Positions 16,614 to 26,397 of a stretch of 64,000 bases of DNA are shown here, in pieces. Under the pieces are notes generated by a model. The model was given only the letters and a program-made list of their open reading frames with translations, did not search any database and was not told the DNA's origin. The translations under genes were made by a program, and so were the position numbers. Origin of the DNA: Psychrobium sp. MM17-31 (GTDB lineage: Bacteria; Pseudomonadota; Gammaproteobacteria; Enterobacterales; Psychrobiaceae); assembly GCF_022347785.1 (NCBI RefSeq), contig NZ_JAKRGA010000006.1, positions 124,001 through 188,000 on the forward strand, given 5' to 3'. Positions within the stretch are counted from its first letter, which is position 1. Each line of letters begins with the position of its first letter.

Positions 16614-17923
16614 TGAAGCGCTGGTTTCCTAAGAGCGCCTTTGGTCAAACGGCGCTCTTAATTGGTTTTTTATTACTGATCAATCAAGTGGTGTCATACA
16701 CCATAGTCACAAAACACTACGTTGAACCAAGCCTAAGGCAAATTACTAATTTACTCGCTAAGCAAGTAAAGCTGGTATTTATGAATATGCCAGAGCAAGG
16801 GCGTGAACAGCTTCCCACCGATGAAATTCTTACCGAGCAGTTTAAAGAAGTCACTGGGCTACGAGTGTACCCCGCTTATTTAGCGTCTCGCTATGGCCTT
16901 GATGAGACGATTCCATATCGCTATATCTCCGAACAAATGAGTGAGCAGTTAGGTGGGGAAACCGAAGTTAGAGTCGCCAAAGGCGAATTGTTTATGGTGT
17001 GGATCCGTCCGCCACAAGACCCCTATGTCTGGATAAAAATCCCGCTGGAAAAGTTCGATGATAGCGAGTTTTCGCCGCTGACGTTTTACTTGATTGTCAT
17101 AGGCAGTTTATCGATTGTTGGTGGTTGGTTATTTGCGCGACATCTCACCAAGCCACTGCGAAATTTACAGCTCGCTGCTAATCAAGTGGCAAAAGGTGAA
17201 TATCCTGAGCGCTTAAAATTCGAAGGCTCTTCTGAGGTGATTGATTTAACCCGTGCCTTTAACTCGATGGCATCGGGCATCAAGCAGCTTGAGGATGATC
17301 GCGCGCTACTAATGGCGGGTATTTCTCATGATTTACGCACGCCTCTCACCCGAATTCGATTGGCCACTGAAATGCTTGATGACAAAGAAGCGTTTTTTAA
17401 AGAGGGTATCGAGCAAGATATCGATGATATGAATGAAATCATCGATCAGTTTATTACCTACATTAAGCTAGATCGCGAAGAAGTGGCAGAGCTTAATGAT
17501 CTCAACGAGATTATTAGCCAAGAAGTGAAAGCTGAAGCTAATCGCGGACGAAATATTACTGCTAATCTTGGCAAGCTCCCGCCGATGATGTTGCGTACCC
17601 ATGCCTTAAAACGAGTGCTCGCCAATTTAATTAGTAATGCTATTCGCTACGGTGGCGGTCAAATTGAAATTCATTCTGGCATGTCTGGGCGTGGTGTCGC
17701 TTATTTCAAGGTAGAAGATAACGGCCCGGGAATTCCGAGCGATAAAATTAAGCAGCTATTTAAGCCTTTTGTGCAAGGGGATAACGCGCGAGGTGGTCAA
17801 GGCAGTGGCTTGGGATTGGCAATAGTGCATCGCTTTGTGAATAATCACGGTGGGCGAGTCCTAATTACAAACCGCGAGCAGGGCGGTTTGTGCGTCCGCA
17901 TCGAATTGCCAGTTTATAAGTAA
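16613..17923 (+). CDS. envZ: osmosensor histidine kinase EnvZ
   Basis: 436 residues (E. coli 450). There is a first membrane helix (about 12-32), a periplasmic segment, a second membrane helix (about 158-178), then HAMP ([26 protein letters not shown]). The H box is [20 protein letters not shown] with H239. The ATPase domain has [19 protein letters not shown] and [11 protein letters not shown]. EnvZ phosphorylates and dephosphorylates OmpR. It is coupled to ompR by a one-base stop/start overlap. Confidence 0.96.
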   Translation: MKRWFPKSAFGQTALLIGFLLLINQVVSYTIVTKHYVEPSLRQITNLLAKQVKLVFMNMPEQGREQLPTDEILTEQFKEVTGLRVYPAYLASRYGLDETIPYRYISEQMSEQLGGETEVRVAKGELFMVWIRPPQDPYVWIKIPLEKFDDSEFSPLTFYLIVIGSLSIVGGWLFARHLTKPLRNLQLAANQVAKGEYPERLKFEGSSEVIDLTRAFNSMASGIKQLEDDRALLMAGISHDLRTPLTRIRLATEMLDDKEAFFKEGIEQDIDDMNEIIDQFITYIKLDREEVAELNDLNEIISQEVKAEANRGRNITANLGKLPPMMLRTHALKRVLANLISNAIRYGGGQIEIHSGMSGRGVAYFKVEDNGPGIPSDKIKQLFKPFVQGDNARGGQGSGLGLAIVHRFVNNHGGRVLITNREQGGLCVRIELPVYK

Positions 17924-17941
17924 CTATTGATTTTTTGAATT

Positions 17942-17960
17942 CGATAGTTATAACCTATCG
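17942..17960. repeat. small inverted repeat after envZ
   Basis: CGATAG-N7-CTATCG, 18 bases past the envZ stop. There is no T run, so it is not a clear terminator; it may be a weak end-of-transcript hairpin. The remaining sequence up to the peroxiredoxin gene shows nothing else I can support. Confidence 0.25.
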
Positions 17961-18059
17961 CTGTAATTGATAGTTTCGCTTGGCAAATGACATCGATTTT
18001 CTTCATACTGGTTTTATACCAAGTCAGCAATGACGTATAAAATCACTATGGAGAAGATC

Positions 18060-18788
18060 ATGTTAGAGAACAAAGAAGGCCAAGCAATTCCAAATGTTAC
18101 TTTTAGAACCCGCGCAAATAATGAATGGGTTGATGTAACTACACAATCGCTTTTTGAAAACAAAACCGTGGTTGTATTTTCACTGCCGGGTGCTTTTACC
18201 CCAACGTGTTCTTCTACTCACCTTCCGCGTTTTAATGAACTTGCTGGCGTATTTAAAGACAACGGTGTTGATGACATCATTTGTATGTCAGTTAACGATA
18301 CCTTTGTTATGAATGCATGGTTGGCAGATCAAGACGCTGAAAATATCACAGTTATTCCTGACGGCAACGGTGAATTCACCGAAGGCATGGGCATGCTTGT
18401 TGACAAGCAAGATTTAGGTTTTGGTAAACGCAGCTGGCGTTATTCTATGCTGGTTAAAAATGGCGTTATCGAAAAAATGTTTATTGAGCCGAACAAGCCA
18501 GGCGACCCGTTTGAAGTTTCTGACGCAGATACTATGCTTAACTATATAAACAGTGACGCGAAAGCACCACTTGATGTGGCATTATTTAGTAAAGCAGGTT
18601 GCCCACATTGCGCTCGAGCCAAAGAGTTGTTAACTAGCAAGGGAATGGCATTTGAAGAAATTGTGATTGGTTCAGACGCGAGTTTATTGTCATTGCGTGC
18701 AATGACAGGAAGAACCACAGTACCACAAGTATTTATCGCCGGAGAACACATCGGCGGCGCCGACGAGTTAACTGCTCACTTGGCTTAA
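18060..18788 (+). CDS. hybrid peroxiredoxin-glutaredoxin (Prx5-Grx)
   Basis: 242 residues from the ATG at 18060, preceded by GGAGAAG; two in-frame ATGs upstream (18030, 18048) have weaker sites. Residues 1-160 are a Prx5 domain with the peroxidatic Cys in LPGAFTPTCSSTHLPR. Residues 170-242 are a glutaredoxin with CPHC (SKAGCPHCARAKELL), TVPQVFI and GGADEL. The fusion reduces H2O2 and alkyl hydroperoxides using glutathione directly, as characterised for the Haemophilus influenzae enzyme of almost the same length. A CBS-domain gene follows after 30 bases. Confidence 0.94.
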   Translation: MLENKEGQAIPNVTFRTRANNEWVDVTTQSLFENKTVVVFSLPGAFTPTCSSTHLPRFNELAGVFKDNGVDDIICMSVNDTFVMNAWLADQDAENITVIPDGNGEFTEGMGMLVDKQDLGFGKRSWRYSMLVKNGVIEKMFIEPNKPGDPFEVSDADTMLNYINSDAKAPLDVALFSKAGCPHCARAKELLTSKGMAFEEIVIGSDASLLSLRAMTGRTTVPQVFIAGEHIGGADELTAHLA

Positions 18789-18818
18789 CCATAAACTTGG
18801 AACAATGAGGACGAGACC

Positions 18819-19241
18819 ATGATTGATTTGAAAGTGAAGGATTTTATTACCCAAAACGCTCCTGTGATTACGTCTTCGACATTGTTGTCTGATGCCGTTG
18901 ACCAAATTGAAAAAAGCCCCCAAGACAGTGCTGTGGTGGTTGAAAATGAGCGTGTAGTTGGCATTTTAAGTGAACGAGATTGTTTACGCACGCTGGTATC
19001 TAGCAGCTATTACTGTGATGGTGCGCCTACAGTTAGCGATATTATTAAAACCAATGTAGTGACTATTGATGCCGAAGATAATATTCACGATGTCGCATCG
19101 AAAGTTATTTCAGATACTGCGGGATTTTGCGATCAGACGTGTTTTCCGGTGATGCAAAATAACGTTTATGTCGGGCTTATCGGTGTTAAAGGATTGGTTG
19201 AAGCTTTAAATCAACACTTTAAATCTTGTCAGACTCATTAG
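18819..19241 (+). CDS. CBS-domain pair protein
   Basis: 140 residues forming a tandem CBS (Bateman) module: first motif about 10-62 (PVITSSTLLSDAVDQIEKSPQDSAVVVENERVVGILSERDCLR), second about 78-135. No catalytic domain is attached. Such stand-alone modules bind adenine nucleotides and regulate other proteins. The second motif contains two Cys (FCDQTCFPV), and another pair lies near the C-terminus. A good GAGGA ribosome binding site precedes the ATG. It lies 30 bases after the Prx-Grx gene, so it is probably co-transcribed and may sense energy or redox state; the partner is unknown. Confidence 0.85.
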   Translation: MIDLKVKDFITQNAPVITSSTLLSDAVDQIEKSPQDSAVVVENERVVGILSERDCLRTLVSSSYYCDGAPTVSDIIKTNVVTIDAEDNIHDVASKVISDTAGFCDQTCFPVMQNNVYVGLIGVKGLVEALNQHFKSCQTH

Positions 19242-19259
19242 TCTCCGGTTCGTTTAGTA

Positions 19260-19292
19260 AAAAGCCAATATCGATTGATATTGGCTTTTTTG
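19260..19292 (+). terminator. Rho-independent terminator after the CBS gene
   Basis: Stem AAGCCAATATC / GATATTGGCTT with a GATT loop, followed by TTTTTG. It ends the Prx-Grx/CBS transcript. Confidence 0.88.
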
Positions 19293-19405
19293 TTATTTAG
19301 TGATGCAAACCCATTAAAACCGTAGGTCTATTGGCTGGCTTGCTGTACACTAGCCCGCTTTTTGAGCTTGCGACTTTTTTAAGCCGCCCAACAATGAGTC
19401 TAGCT

Positions 19406-20794
19406 ATGAAATTTACTGAATTGGGTTTATGCCCTGAGATCCTTGAAGCTGTTGCTAATCAAGGTTATGAAACACCTTCTCCGATTCAGGCGCAGGCGAT
19501 CCCTGCTGTGTTAGCTGGTAAAGATGTCATGGCTGCAGCGCAAACTGGTACAGGTAAAACGGCAGGCTTTACCTTGCCTATTTTAGAACGTCTTCGCACG
19601 GGTAAACCAGCTCGCGGTAACCAAGTTCGAGCATTAGTGCTAACGCCAACACGTGAGTTAGCGGCACAAGTGGCGGAAAACGTAACAACCTACAGTCGCA
19701 AGCTACCACTAAAATCTACTGTTGTTTTCGGCGGTGTAAAGATTAATCCGCAGATGCAGCGTTTACGTGGCGGTACCGATATCTTGGTGGCTACACCGGG
19801 ACGTTTGTTAGATTTATACAGTCAAAATGCGGTGCGTTTTGACCATCTAGAAACCTTGGTGCTTGATGAAGCCGATCGCATGTTAGACATGGGCTTTATT
19901 CACGATATTAAGCGCATCATTAAGTTGTTGCCTAAGAAACGTCAGAATTTATTATTCTCGGCAACTTTCTCGCCGGAGATTCGTCAATTGGCCAAAGGCT
20001 TAATTCACGATCCTGTTGAAATCTCAGTAACGCCAGAAAACTCTACTGTAGATCGCATCGACCAATGGTTATGTCCGCTCGATAAAAGCCGTAAGACAGC
20101 CGCATTAATTTTCTTAATTGAAGACAATGATTGGCAACAGGTGTTGGTCTTTTCACGTACTAAGCACGGCGCAAATCGCATTGCCAAGCAATTAGAGTCT
20201 AAAGGTCATAGCGCAGCAGCAATTCATGGTAATAAGAGTCAAGGCGCTAGAACACGTGCGTTAGCAGGTTTTAAGAGCGGTGAAATTAAAGTGTTAGTTG
20301 CAACCGATATTGCAGCACGTGGGCTGGATATTGAACAATTACCACAGGTAGTGAATTTTGATTTGCCAAATGTGGCGGAAGATTACGTTCACCGTATTGG
20401 TCGTACCGCACGTGCTGGTGCGACAGGCGAGGCGGTATCTCTTGTGAGTAATGATGAGATGCAGCAACTTAAAGACGTTGAGCGCTTAATTCAAATGCTG
20501 ATCCCGCGTAAAGAAATTCCAGGCTTTGAAGCGGTTCATCGCGTGCCTGAGACAGAATTGGACACACGTCCGATTAAGCCGAAAAAACCTAAAAAGCCAA
20601 AGAAACCAAAACCGCGCTCGGAGCATAAAGACGGTCAGCGCTCAGGTGAAAATGCTCGCGGACACAAGCCAAAGAGTGCTAATCCACGTCATAAACAGGG
20701 CAACAATGGTAATCGTCGTAAGCAAGAAGGTAGTGGTCAAAAGAAACCTGCGAACACTGATCGTCGAACAGGACGTTCACGTCCACAGGTCTAG
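19406..20794 (+). CDS. DEAD-box RNA helicase, RhlE-like
   Basis: 462 residues from the ATG at 19406 (FTELGL... as in RhlE); in-frame starts at 19331 and 19394 add residues not typical of the family. Motifs in order are the Q motif ([14 protein letters not shown]), Walker [25 protein letters not shown] ([13 protein letters not shown]), [18 protein letters not shown] and [10 protein letters not shown]. The tail (about 380-462) is basic and low-complexity, with a [13 protein letters not shown] repeat and Arg/Asn/Gly-rich sequence, probably for RNA binding. The likely role is ribosome assembly or RNA turnover. Its 3' end is 6 bases from the convergent VOC gene. Confidence 0.9.
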   Translation: MKFTELGLCPEILEAVANQGYETPSPIQAQAIPAVLAGKDVMAAAQTGTGKTAGFTLPILERLRTGKPARGNQVRALVLTPTRELAAQVAENVTTYSRKLPLKSTVVFGGVKINPQMQRLRGGTDILVATPGRLLDLYSQNAVRFDHLETLVLDEADRMLDMGFIHDIKRIIKLLPKKRQNLLFSATFSPEIRQLAKGLIHDPVEISVTPENSTVDRIDQWLCPLDKSRKTAALIFLIEDNDWQQVLVFSRTKHGANRIAKQLESKGHSAAAIHGNKSQGARTRALAGFKSGEIKVLVATDIAARGLDIEQLPQVVNFDLPNVAEDYVHRIGRTARAGATGEAVSLVSNDEMQQLKDVERLIQMLIPRKEIPGFEAVHRVPETELDTRPIKPKKPKKPKKPKPRSEHKDGQRSGENARGHKPKSANPRHKQGNNGNRRKQEGSGQKKPANTDRRTGRSRPQV

Positions 20795-20800
20795 TTAGGA

Positions 20801-21583
20801 TTAAGCCGGAGGAGCTAACAACTGAATAATTGAGAAAGTTGCTCCTTGCGGATCGTTGATCACCGAGAAGCGCCCAACATCGGGAATATCAGTTGGCGGT
20901 ACACAAATCATCGCGCCTAACTCTTGTGCTTTATTGGCCATAGCTTCGCAGTCATCAACTGCAAAATAATTCATCCAATGGGGCGGGGTGTCTCCCCATT
21001 CTTCGGTCATTTCCATCATGCCGCCTTCTTGATGATTCCCAGCTTTTAACTCCGTGTAAGTTAAACCCATCATGTCTTTATCGTCATACTCCCAGCCCAG
21101 AATTTGGTGGTAAAAGGCTTTGCTGTCTTCGCGATTAAGCGTGGCTAATTCGCTCCAACACAATGTCCCTTCGCAGTCTCGAAGTTCGATACCTGCATGT
21201 TGATTAGCTTGCCAAATCGCAAATACAGCGCCGTTTGGCTCTTGTAATATCGCCATGCGCCCAGCGTCCATGACATTATGAGGACCTGCGATAACTGCAG
21301 CGCCAAGCGGCTCTGCAATGGCAAGGGTTGCATCGACATCATCGACGGCGATATAAGTTAGCCAGTTGGTCATCACGCCGTTGGCTTCTTGTTCTGGCAT
21401 CCGTTGAAACATGGCTGCGACGACTTTATCGTCAACCGTCATCTTGGTGTAATACATGCCATCGCCAATGTCTTCGTCATCGGCGTGCCAGCCAAAGAGA
21501 TCACAATAAAAAGTTTTCGCTACTTGCCAGTCTTGAGCCGTCAATTCTAGCCAGCAGAATTGTCCCTGTTGTTTTTTAGTCAT
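20801..21583 (-). CDS. VOC family protein with two glyoxalase-like domains
   Basis: 260 residues with two vicinal-oxygen-chelate repeats. The first is about 5-125 (GQFCWLELTAQDWQVAKTFYCDLFGW) and the second about 135-260 (GTLCWSELATLNREDSKAFYHQILGWEYDD). Each repeat has the beta-alpha-beta-beta-beta pattern, ending in DPQGATFSI or EPNGAVFAI. The family includes glyoxalase I and ring-cleaving dioxygenases, but this two-domain subgroup is usually of unknown activity. It stands alone between a convergent helicase gene and the large kinase gene upstream on the same strand (62 bases away). Confidence 0.85.
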   Translation of the reverse strand: MTKKQQGQFCWLELTAQDWQVAKTFYCDLFGWHADDEDIGDGMYYTKMTVDDKVVAAMFQRMPEQEANGVMTNWLTYIAVDDVDATLAIAEPLGAAVIAGPHNVMDAGRMAILQEPNGAVFAIWQANQHAGIELRDCEGTLCWSELATLNREDSKAFYHQILGWEYDDKDMMGLTYTELKAGNHQEGGMMEMTEEWGDTPPHWMNYFAVDDCEAMANKAQELGAMICVPPTDIPDVGRFSVINDPQGATFSIIQLLAPPA

Positions 21584-21645
21584 TGTATTATCACTCGTTG
21601 CGAAAGGGTTTAATTAACCTAACGCTAATCATCAAGGATTACAAA

Positions 21646-24600
21646 TTAAGCCAGCTCAACGGGAAAAGAGATACTAAACACTGTTCCTTGGTTCAGCTCA
21701 CTCGCGCAGTTAATACTGCCATCGAGTTGATTAGTGACTATGTTATATACAATGTTGAGCCCTAGTCCACTGCCGCCATTGTCGCGGTTGGTAGTGTAAA
21801 AGGGTTCAAATATCTTGCTGAGGTTTTCTTGCTTAATGCCTATACCATCATCCATCACCATTAAATTGAGATGTTCGCCTTGTTCATTGACTTTAATGGT
21901 TATGACACCTTGTTTGTTAGGGAAAGCGTGAATGCTGGCATTGAGCACTAAATTTGAAATGATTTGTGAAAATGTACCCGGACAGCCGTTGATAGACAGT
22001 GTTGGCTCACATTCAACCTCAATAGTGATTTGCGTGTGTTTGATAACATGGTGAATGCTGGTAAGAATTTCTTCGATGTATTCTGCAATATTAAACACGC
22101 GTGATTGTGACGAGCTTTGGTCAACTGAAACTTGCTTAAAACTGCGTACTAGCTCGGCAGTACGTTCTAGGTTGCGCATTAATAATTCAGCAATTTCCTT
22201 AGATGCACCTAAGTAACTATCGAAGTCGCTTTTTTTCATTTTTTGCGCGACGTATTTCTCTTCGATTGACTGATTGAGCTCTAAAAAGTGAGTGGCCGCG
22301 GTTAATCCTATGCCTACTGGCGTGTTGATTTCATGGGCGACGCCGGCAACAAGGCCCCCAAGACTCGCCATTTTTTCCGATTCGATAAGTTGTTGCTGAG
22401 CATCTTTGAGATCTTTTAGCGATTGCTCTAAATCTCTATTAGCATCGATCAGTTGGGCGTTGTGATTAATTTGCGCCTGCTCTAATGCTTTTTTATCGCT
22501 GATATCGCGCCATACAACGTGCACCGTATTCTCATTGTTTCTGACGATTTCAGTCAATACGATCTCTACCCAAAATTCTTGACCATCGACTTTTTGAAAT
22601 ACCCACTCGAAACGTTGGGTGCCATCGCTGGCGCAGCGTTGGTCTATTTCTTCTCGCTGTTGTGCTGAAAGTTGGCCATCGGGTTGTTTGGATGGTGAAA
22701 TATCGACAGGCGTTAAGCCGATGATTTGCTGTTTATCGGTCATTCCTAACATCTTTAAAGCGGCATTATTGCAATCGGTATAGATGCCATCTTTCATTAA
22801 TAACAGCCCATCTGAGGTGTCGTAAAACAGCGTTTCAAAAATTTCCTTTTGCTCGTTGAGGGCAGCCATGCTTTTGGACAGCTCTTTGTGAGATCGTGAT
22901 ACTTGGCGTTGGGCAGATTTAACGCGACGAAAGCTCACTATGAAAACGATAGAAATGATGCTAAAGCAGAAAAGTATCCAATAAATTATCTCGTAATCTA
23001 CTGCGGTGCTGACGTTGCGTTGCACCCAACGTTGGCGAATTTCCCGATGGGTAGCGTCGTCGATCGAAGCCAGTACTTTGTTGATGATAGACAATAATAT
23101 TTGTTGATCGTCATGCACCATGATGCGATGAGAGAAGCCGGCATCAAGTTGCCCGACAATTTTTAAGCGTCGATAGCGGGTTTCTAACTGATAAATGGCA
23201 ACTGCCATGTGGCCAATGTATGCGTCGGCCTTTTGATTTTCCACCAGCTCTAAAGCCTTTTCCATTGATGAGGTTTCGATTATCTTGGCGTCAGGATATT
23301 GTTTTTTAATAAAATAAAAAACGGGATCGCCTTTGGGAAGGGCAATTGTTTTGCCTTGTAAATCACTTAAGGTATCGACAAATGAAGCATTTTCGTCCAT
23401 CACAATGCCAAAATGAAAAAACGAAAACTCTTCGGAAATGATGCCAGAAGTAGCGTTTTGCTCAATGTCTGTTATCCCAGGAATAAGGTCGATACGATGT
23501 TCTTCGAAGGCTTGAATCACACCCGGCCAAGTGCTTTCTTTGATCAGTGTAAATTCAATGCCTGTTTTAGCGCTAATGATGTCGAGATAATCCGCCATTA
23601 AGCCACTGAATTTACCATCCTCGACTATCGACAGAGGTCGCCAATCAACTTCAGAAAAGCGAATGACGGGGTGTGAGTCCAAGTAACGTTGCTCTTGATT
23701 AGTGAACGCCAATTCGTTGTTTTGATAGTTCAATCGATGATAAATAGCTGAGATATAGCTAAAGCGAGGTTGGCTCTTAAAGTGTTGAATGTCGGGGATT
23801 AAGCTAGTTCCCTTAAGGTGATTGGCAATGTAATTATCATCAAAATAGATATTGAGATAGCCCTGCGGTGAAGCGACTTTATCGAAGATATTAATGATGT
23901 CTTGTTGATTAAAATATTTGTTGCTGCTGCTCTGTTCGATAGCTTGCTCGATGAGATTTTGTTGGTTATCAAAGACGTCCACTCTTTCTATGTAGGGTAA
24001 AGAAATCAGCGCGTTAAGTAGGTTCTTTAACGGCGTAGTATCCGTTGAATACATGTGATTGGCGATTATGGCGGAAAATAATTGTGCCGCTTCAATTTTG
24101 TGCTGCATTACATTGTTGGTGTATTGCTTGATGATGTAATCGTATTCGCCGCTGTTTTTGATATTAACGAGGCCTTGGTTAAAACGATCGCGTAAATATT
24201 TGTCTCTAAAACCGACCATAGTGGCATTTTTTTGAGAAAACGGCGTATGGTAGGTGAAGTCATTTACCTCGTGACTTGGCGTGTGATTGACCTGCCATTC
24301 GAATATATTCTTATCGATGACTAGAACATCGCCCTCGCCACGCAGAAAAGACACCACTTGTTGTTGCTGAAACTTATATTCGCGATAGTCTTTGGGTCTC
24401 GTTTGCGGATTAAATAACCCATAATAATCGTCGCCGAGATATTTATAGGCGTCGGTAAAAGCCAAAGTGGTTAATCCTGCGAGGTCGCTGGCCGTCGTTA
24501 TCTTTCGATTGTCTTTCGCTCTAGAGATAACGATGTTTTCGAAATTAATAAAAGGTCGAGAATAAAAGTAGCCATCATCTTTGGGATTTACGGCTACCTT

Positions 24601-26313
24601 AGCATCGATATTTGAATTGCTGGCTAAGGCTTGATGAAGCAGTGGCGTCGACAAGTTAACCGAGCTGTATATTTCCATGCCTTGATTGCGTAGCGCGCGA
24701 TACATTAAATCGTATTCAATGCCGCGGATCTTCGGGTGATCTAAGGTAAATGGCTCTTTGCCAAGCCCAAAGGCGAGATTGAGTCCTGTTTTATGATGTT
24801 GAGCGCTAAGCCAATCGTTGGTAATTATCTTTTTACGCGACTGGCTTATTAGCATCAATGATTTACTCAGAATGCTCTTAAGCAACGGCTGATCGTCTTG
24901 TATGCGCATTACGAGTTGTTGAGCTACATCACTGTGCAGTGGCAGTGATCGTATGCCGTGAATGAAATTACTCTCTATAAATTGTGATACTGAATAGCTA
25001 TCTCCCCATATAGCGTCAGCACCGTTGGTATTAATTAGTTCAAGTGCCGTTGCGTAGTTATCGACTTTGGTGACTGAAATACCGCGCTGCAAGCTGTTGA
25101 TAAGATCGTGGTGACGTGAACCTTGAATAACGACTAGTGTTTTGCCGACTAAGTCGCTTAAGCCACTGATATCGTGACGAGTCTCTTCAATGAATAGTGA
25201 AGAAGTCAGAGAGAGATAGTCCACCGAAGCATTGTCATGGTTATTAAGGGATGCGTGAAAAGAGGCAGGCATAATATCAATTACACCTTGTTTGAACTGT
25301 TGCTCTAATTGCTGCTTATGGCCAGTGACTGCTTGAAATGAAAACCCCGATGTTTTGGCAACATCGGCCAAAATGTCTCCGACAATGCCATTAATTGCGT
25401 GTTGTTGGTTGGAAAATAGATAGGGTTTCCATTCGTCTACGCCGACATTGAGCACGGGATTCTGTTTGATATAGTCCAACTCTTCATCGGTGAATAATCT
25501 ATTATCTTTGGCCATGTTGAACCATTTGTCAGTTAGATCTGCCAACTGTTGCTTGGATATTGAAGCCACGCCCTTACTGAGGATTTTCGTGAGTAATGGC
25601 TGGCTCTTATGCGTTGCAATAGCGAGATTGCCGGTGTCGTTGATTAGTGCCGCTGCTATCTTAAGCCCCATTTCTTTAACTTTATTGCCATTGGCATGTG
25701 TAATTACAGCGGCGTCTACTTGGCCAGAAGCTACGCTTTCAAGTCCTTCTAATGTTGATTCAATATAATGAATTTTCGACGGTGCAACCTGCTGCTTAAT
25801 ATAGTCACCGATAATGTGATTTTTGAATATCGCAATGCGCTTGCCAGTGAGATCTTCTAATTTTTCGATATCGTTGCGATTGTTACGGGTCAGAATGTGT
25901 TGCGCGGTAAAGTAGTAAACTGGTGAAAAAGACAGAAGTTGTTTACGAGCTTCTGTCGGAGTGACAGATGTTAGTGCCCAGATTTTTCCATCGATGAGTT
26001 TGTCATAGGCTGCTGCCCAAGAGTGATCGCGTTTTAAAGTGAATTCGGTGCTGAGGTTGTGATTAATGAGCGCAATTAAATCTTTATTAAAACCATCGAC
26101 TTGCCCTTGTTGGTTGATGAAAACAAAGGGATACCAATTTTGATCGGTAGTTATTTCAATATGTGGATTGGCTTCTAACCACTGCTTTTCTTTGAGGGTA
26201 AGTAGGTGAGGGCTACTTAGGGCAGAGTTTTGGTTGTCGCTTAATACAAAAGCGTTGGCATGCATGCAGCACGCGACAATCAATAATAGAAACGCCGAAA
26301 AGGAAGTTTTCAT
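21646..26313 (-). CDS. giant sensor histidine kinase with four periplasmic solute-binding-like modules
   Basis: 1555 residues. A signal peptide (about 1-21) is followed by four SBP_bac_3-like modules at about 33-272, 283-512, 518-750 and 875-1100. Modules 1, 2 and 4 share a start like LTLKEKQWLEANPHIEI / FTNQEQRYLDSHPVIRF. A smaller 110-residue segment, possibly PAS- or Cache-like (SLPYIERVDVFDNQQNLI), lies between modules 3 and 4. One transmembrane helix (about 1105-1127) leads to a coiled coil, a PAS domain (about 1155-1275), a second coiled coil, an H box with H1327 (AGVAHEINTPVGIG) and an ATPase domain to the end (GSGLGLNIVYNIV). Unlike EvgS and BvgS there is no receiver or HPt domain, and no response-regulator gene is adjacent. 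Ligands are unknown, probably amino-acid-like. Confidence 0.9.
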   Translation of the reverse strand: MKTSFSAFLLLIVACCMHANAFVLSDNQNSALSSPHLLTLKEKQWLEANPHIEITTDQNWYPFVFINQQGQVDGFNKDLIALINHNLSTEFTLKRDHSWAAAYDKLIDGKIWALTSVTPTEARKQLLSFSPVYYFTAQHILTRNNRNDIEKLEDLTGKRIAIFKNHIIGDYIKQQVAPSKIHYIESTLEGLESVASGQVDAAVITHANGNKVKEMGLKIAAALINDTGNLAIATHKSQPLLTKILSKGVASISKQQLADLTDKWFNMAKDNRLFTDEELDYIKQNPVLNVGVDEWKPYLFSNQQHAINGIVGDILADVAKTSGFSFQAVTGHKQQLEQQFKQGVIDIMPASFHASLNNHDNASVDYLSLTSSLFIEETRHDISGLSDLVGKTLVVIQGSRHHDLINSLQRGISVTKVDNYATALELINTNGADAIWGDSYSVSQFIESNFIHGIRSLPLHSDVAQQLVMRIQDDQPLLKSILSKSLMLISQSRKKIITNDWLSAQHHKTGLNLAFGLGKEPFTLDHPKIRGIEYDLMYRALRNQGMEIYSSVNLSTPLLHQALASNSNIDAKVAVNPKDDGYFYSRPFINFENIVISRAKDNRKITTASDLAGLTTLAFTDAYKYLGDDYYGLFNPQTRPKDYREYKFQQQQVVSFLRGEGDVLVIDKNIFEWQVNHTPSHEVNDFTYHTPFSQKNATMVGFRDKYLRDRFNQGLVNIKNSGEYDYIIKQYTNNVMQHKIEAAQLFSAIIANHMYSTDTTPLKNLLNALISLPYIERVDVFDNQQNLIEQAIEQSSSNKYFNQQDIINIFDKVASPQGYLNIYFDDNYIANHLKGTSLIPDIQHFKSQPRFSYISAIYHRLNYQNNELAFTNQEQRYLDSHPVIRFSEVDWRPLSIVEDGKFSGLMADYLDIISAKTGIEFTLIKESTWPGVIQAFEEHRIDLIPGITDIEQNATSGIISEEFSFFHFGIVMDENASFVDTLSDLQGKTIALPKGDPVFYFIKKQYPDAKIIETSSMEKALELVENQKADAYIGHMAVAIYQLETRYRRLKIVGQLDAGFSHRIMVHDDQQILLSIINKVLASIDDATHREIRQRWVQRNVSTAVDYEIIYWILFCFSIISIVFIVSFRRVKSAQRQVSRSHKELSKSMAALNEQKEIFETLFYDTSDGLLLMKDGIYTDCNNAALKMLGMTDKQQIIGLTPVDISPSKQPDGQLSAQQREEIDQRCASDGTQRFEWVFQKVDGQEFWVEIVLTEIVRNNENTVHVVWRDISDKKALEQAQINHNAQLIDANRDLEQSLKDLKDAQQQLIESEKMASLGGLVAGVAHEINTPVGIGLTAATHFLELNQSIEEKYVAQKMKKSDFDSYLGASKEIAELLMRNLERTAELVRSFKQVSVDQSSSQSRVFNIAEYIEEILTSIHHVIKHTQITIEVECEPTLSINGCPGTFSQIISNLVLNASIHAFPNKQGVITIKVNEQGEHLNLMVMDDGIGIKQENLSKIFEPFYTTNRDNGGSGLGLNIVYNIVTNQLDGSINCASELNQGTVFSISFPVELA

Positions 26314-26327
26314 GGACAGCCTAAAAA

Positions 26328-26370
26328 GGTTAACGACAGTACGGGGTAGATTTAAGTATAGTCGTTAACC
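26328..26370 (-). terminator. long-loop inverted repeat: ilv-dapB terminator or kinase-gene operator
   Basis: Perfect 10-bp arms GGTTAACGAC (26328-26337) and GTCGTTAACC (26361-26370), 23 bases apart. They lie between the dapB stop and the giant kinase start. Read on the minus strand the second arm is followed at once by TTTTTAG, as in an intrinsic terminator, but the loop is long. It could equally be a pair of operator half-sites in the promoter of the kinase gene. Confidence 0.5.
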
Positions 26371-26397
26371 AGTTTTACGCTGTTTAGTCGCGAAATT

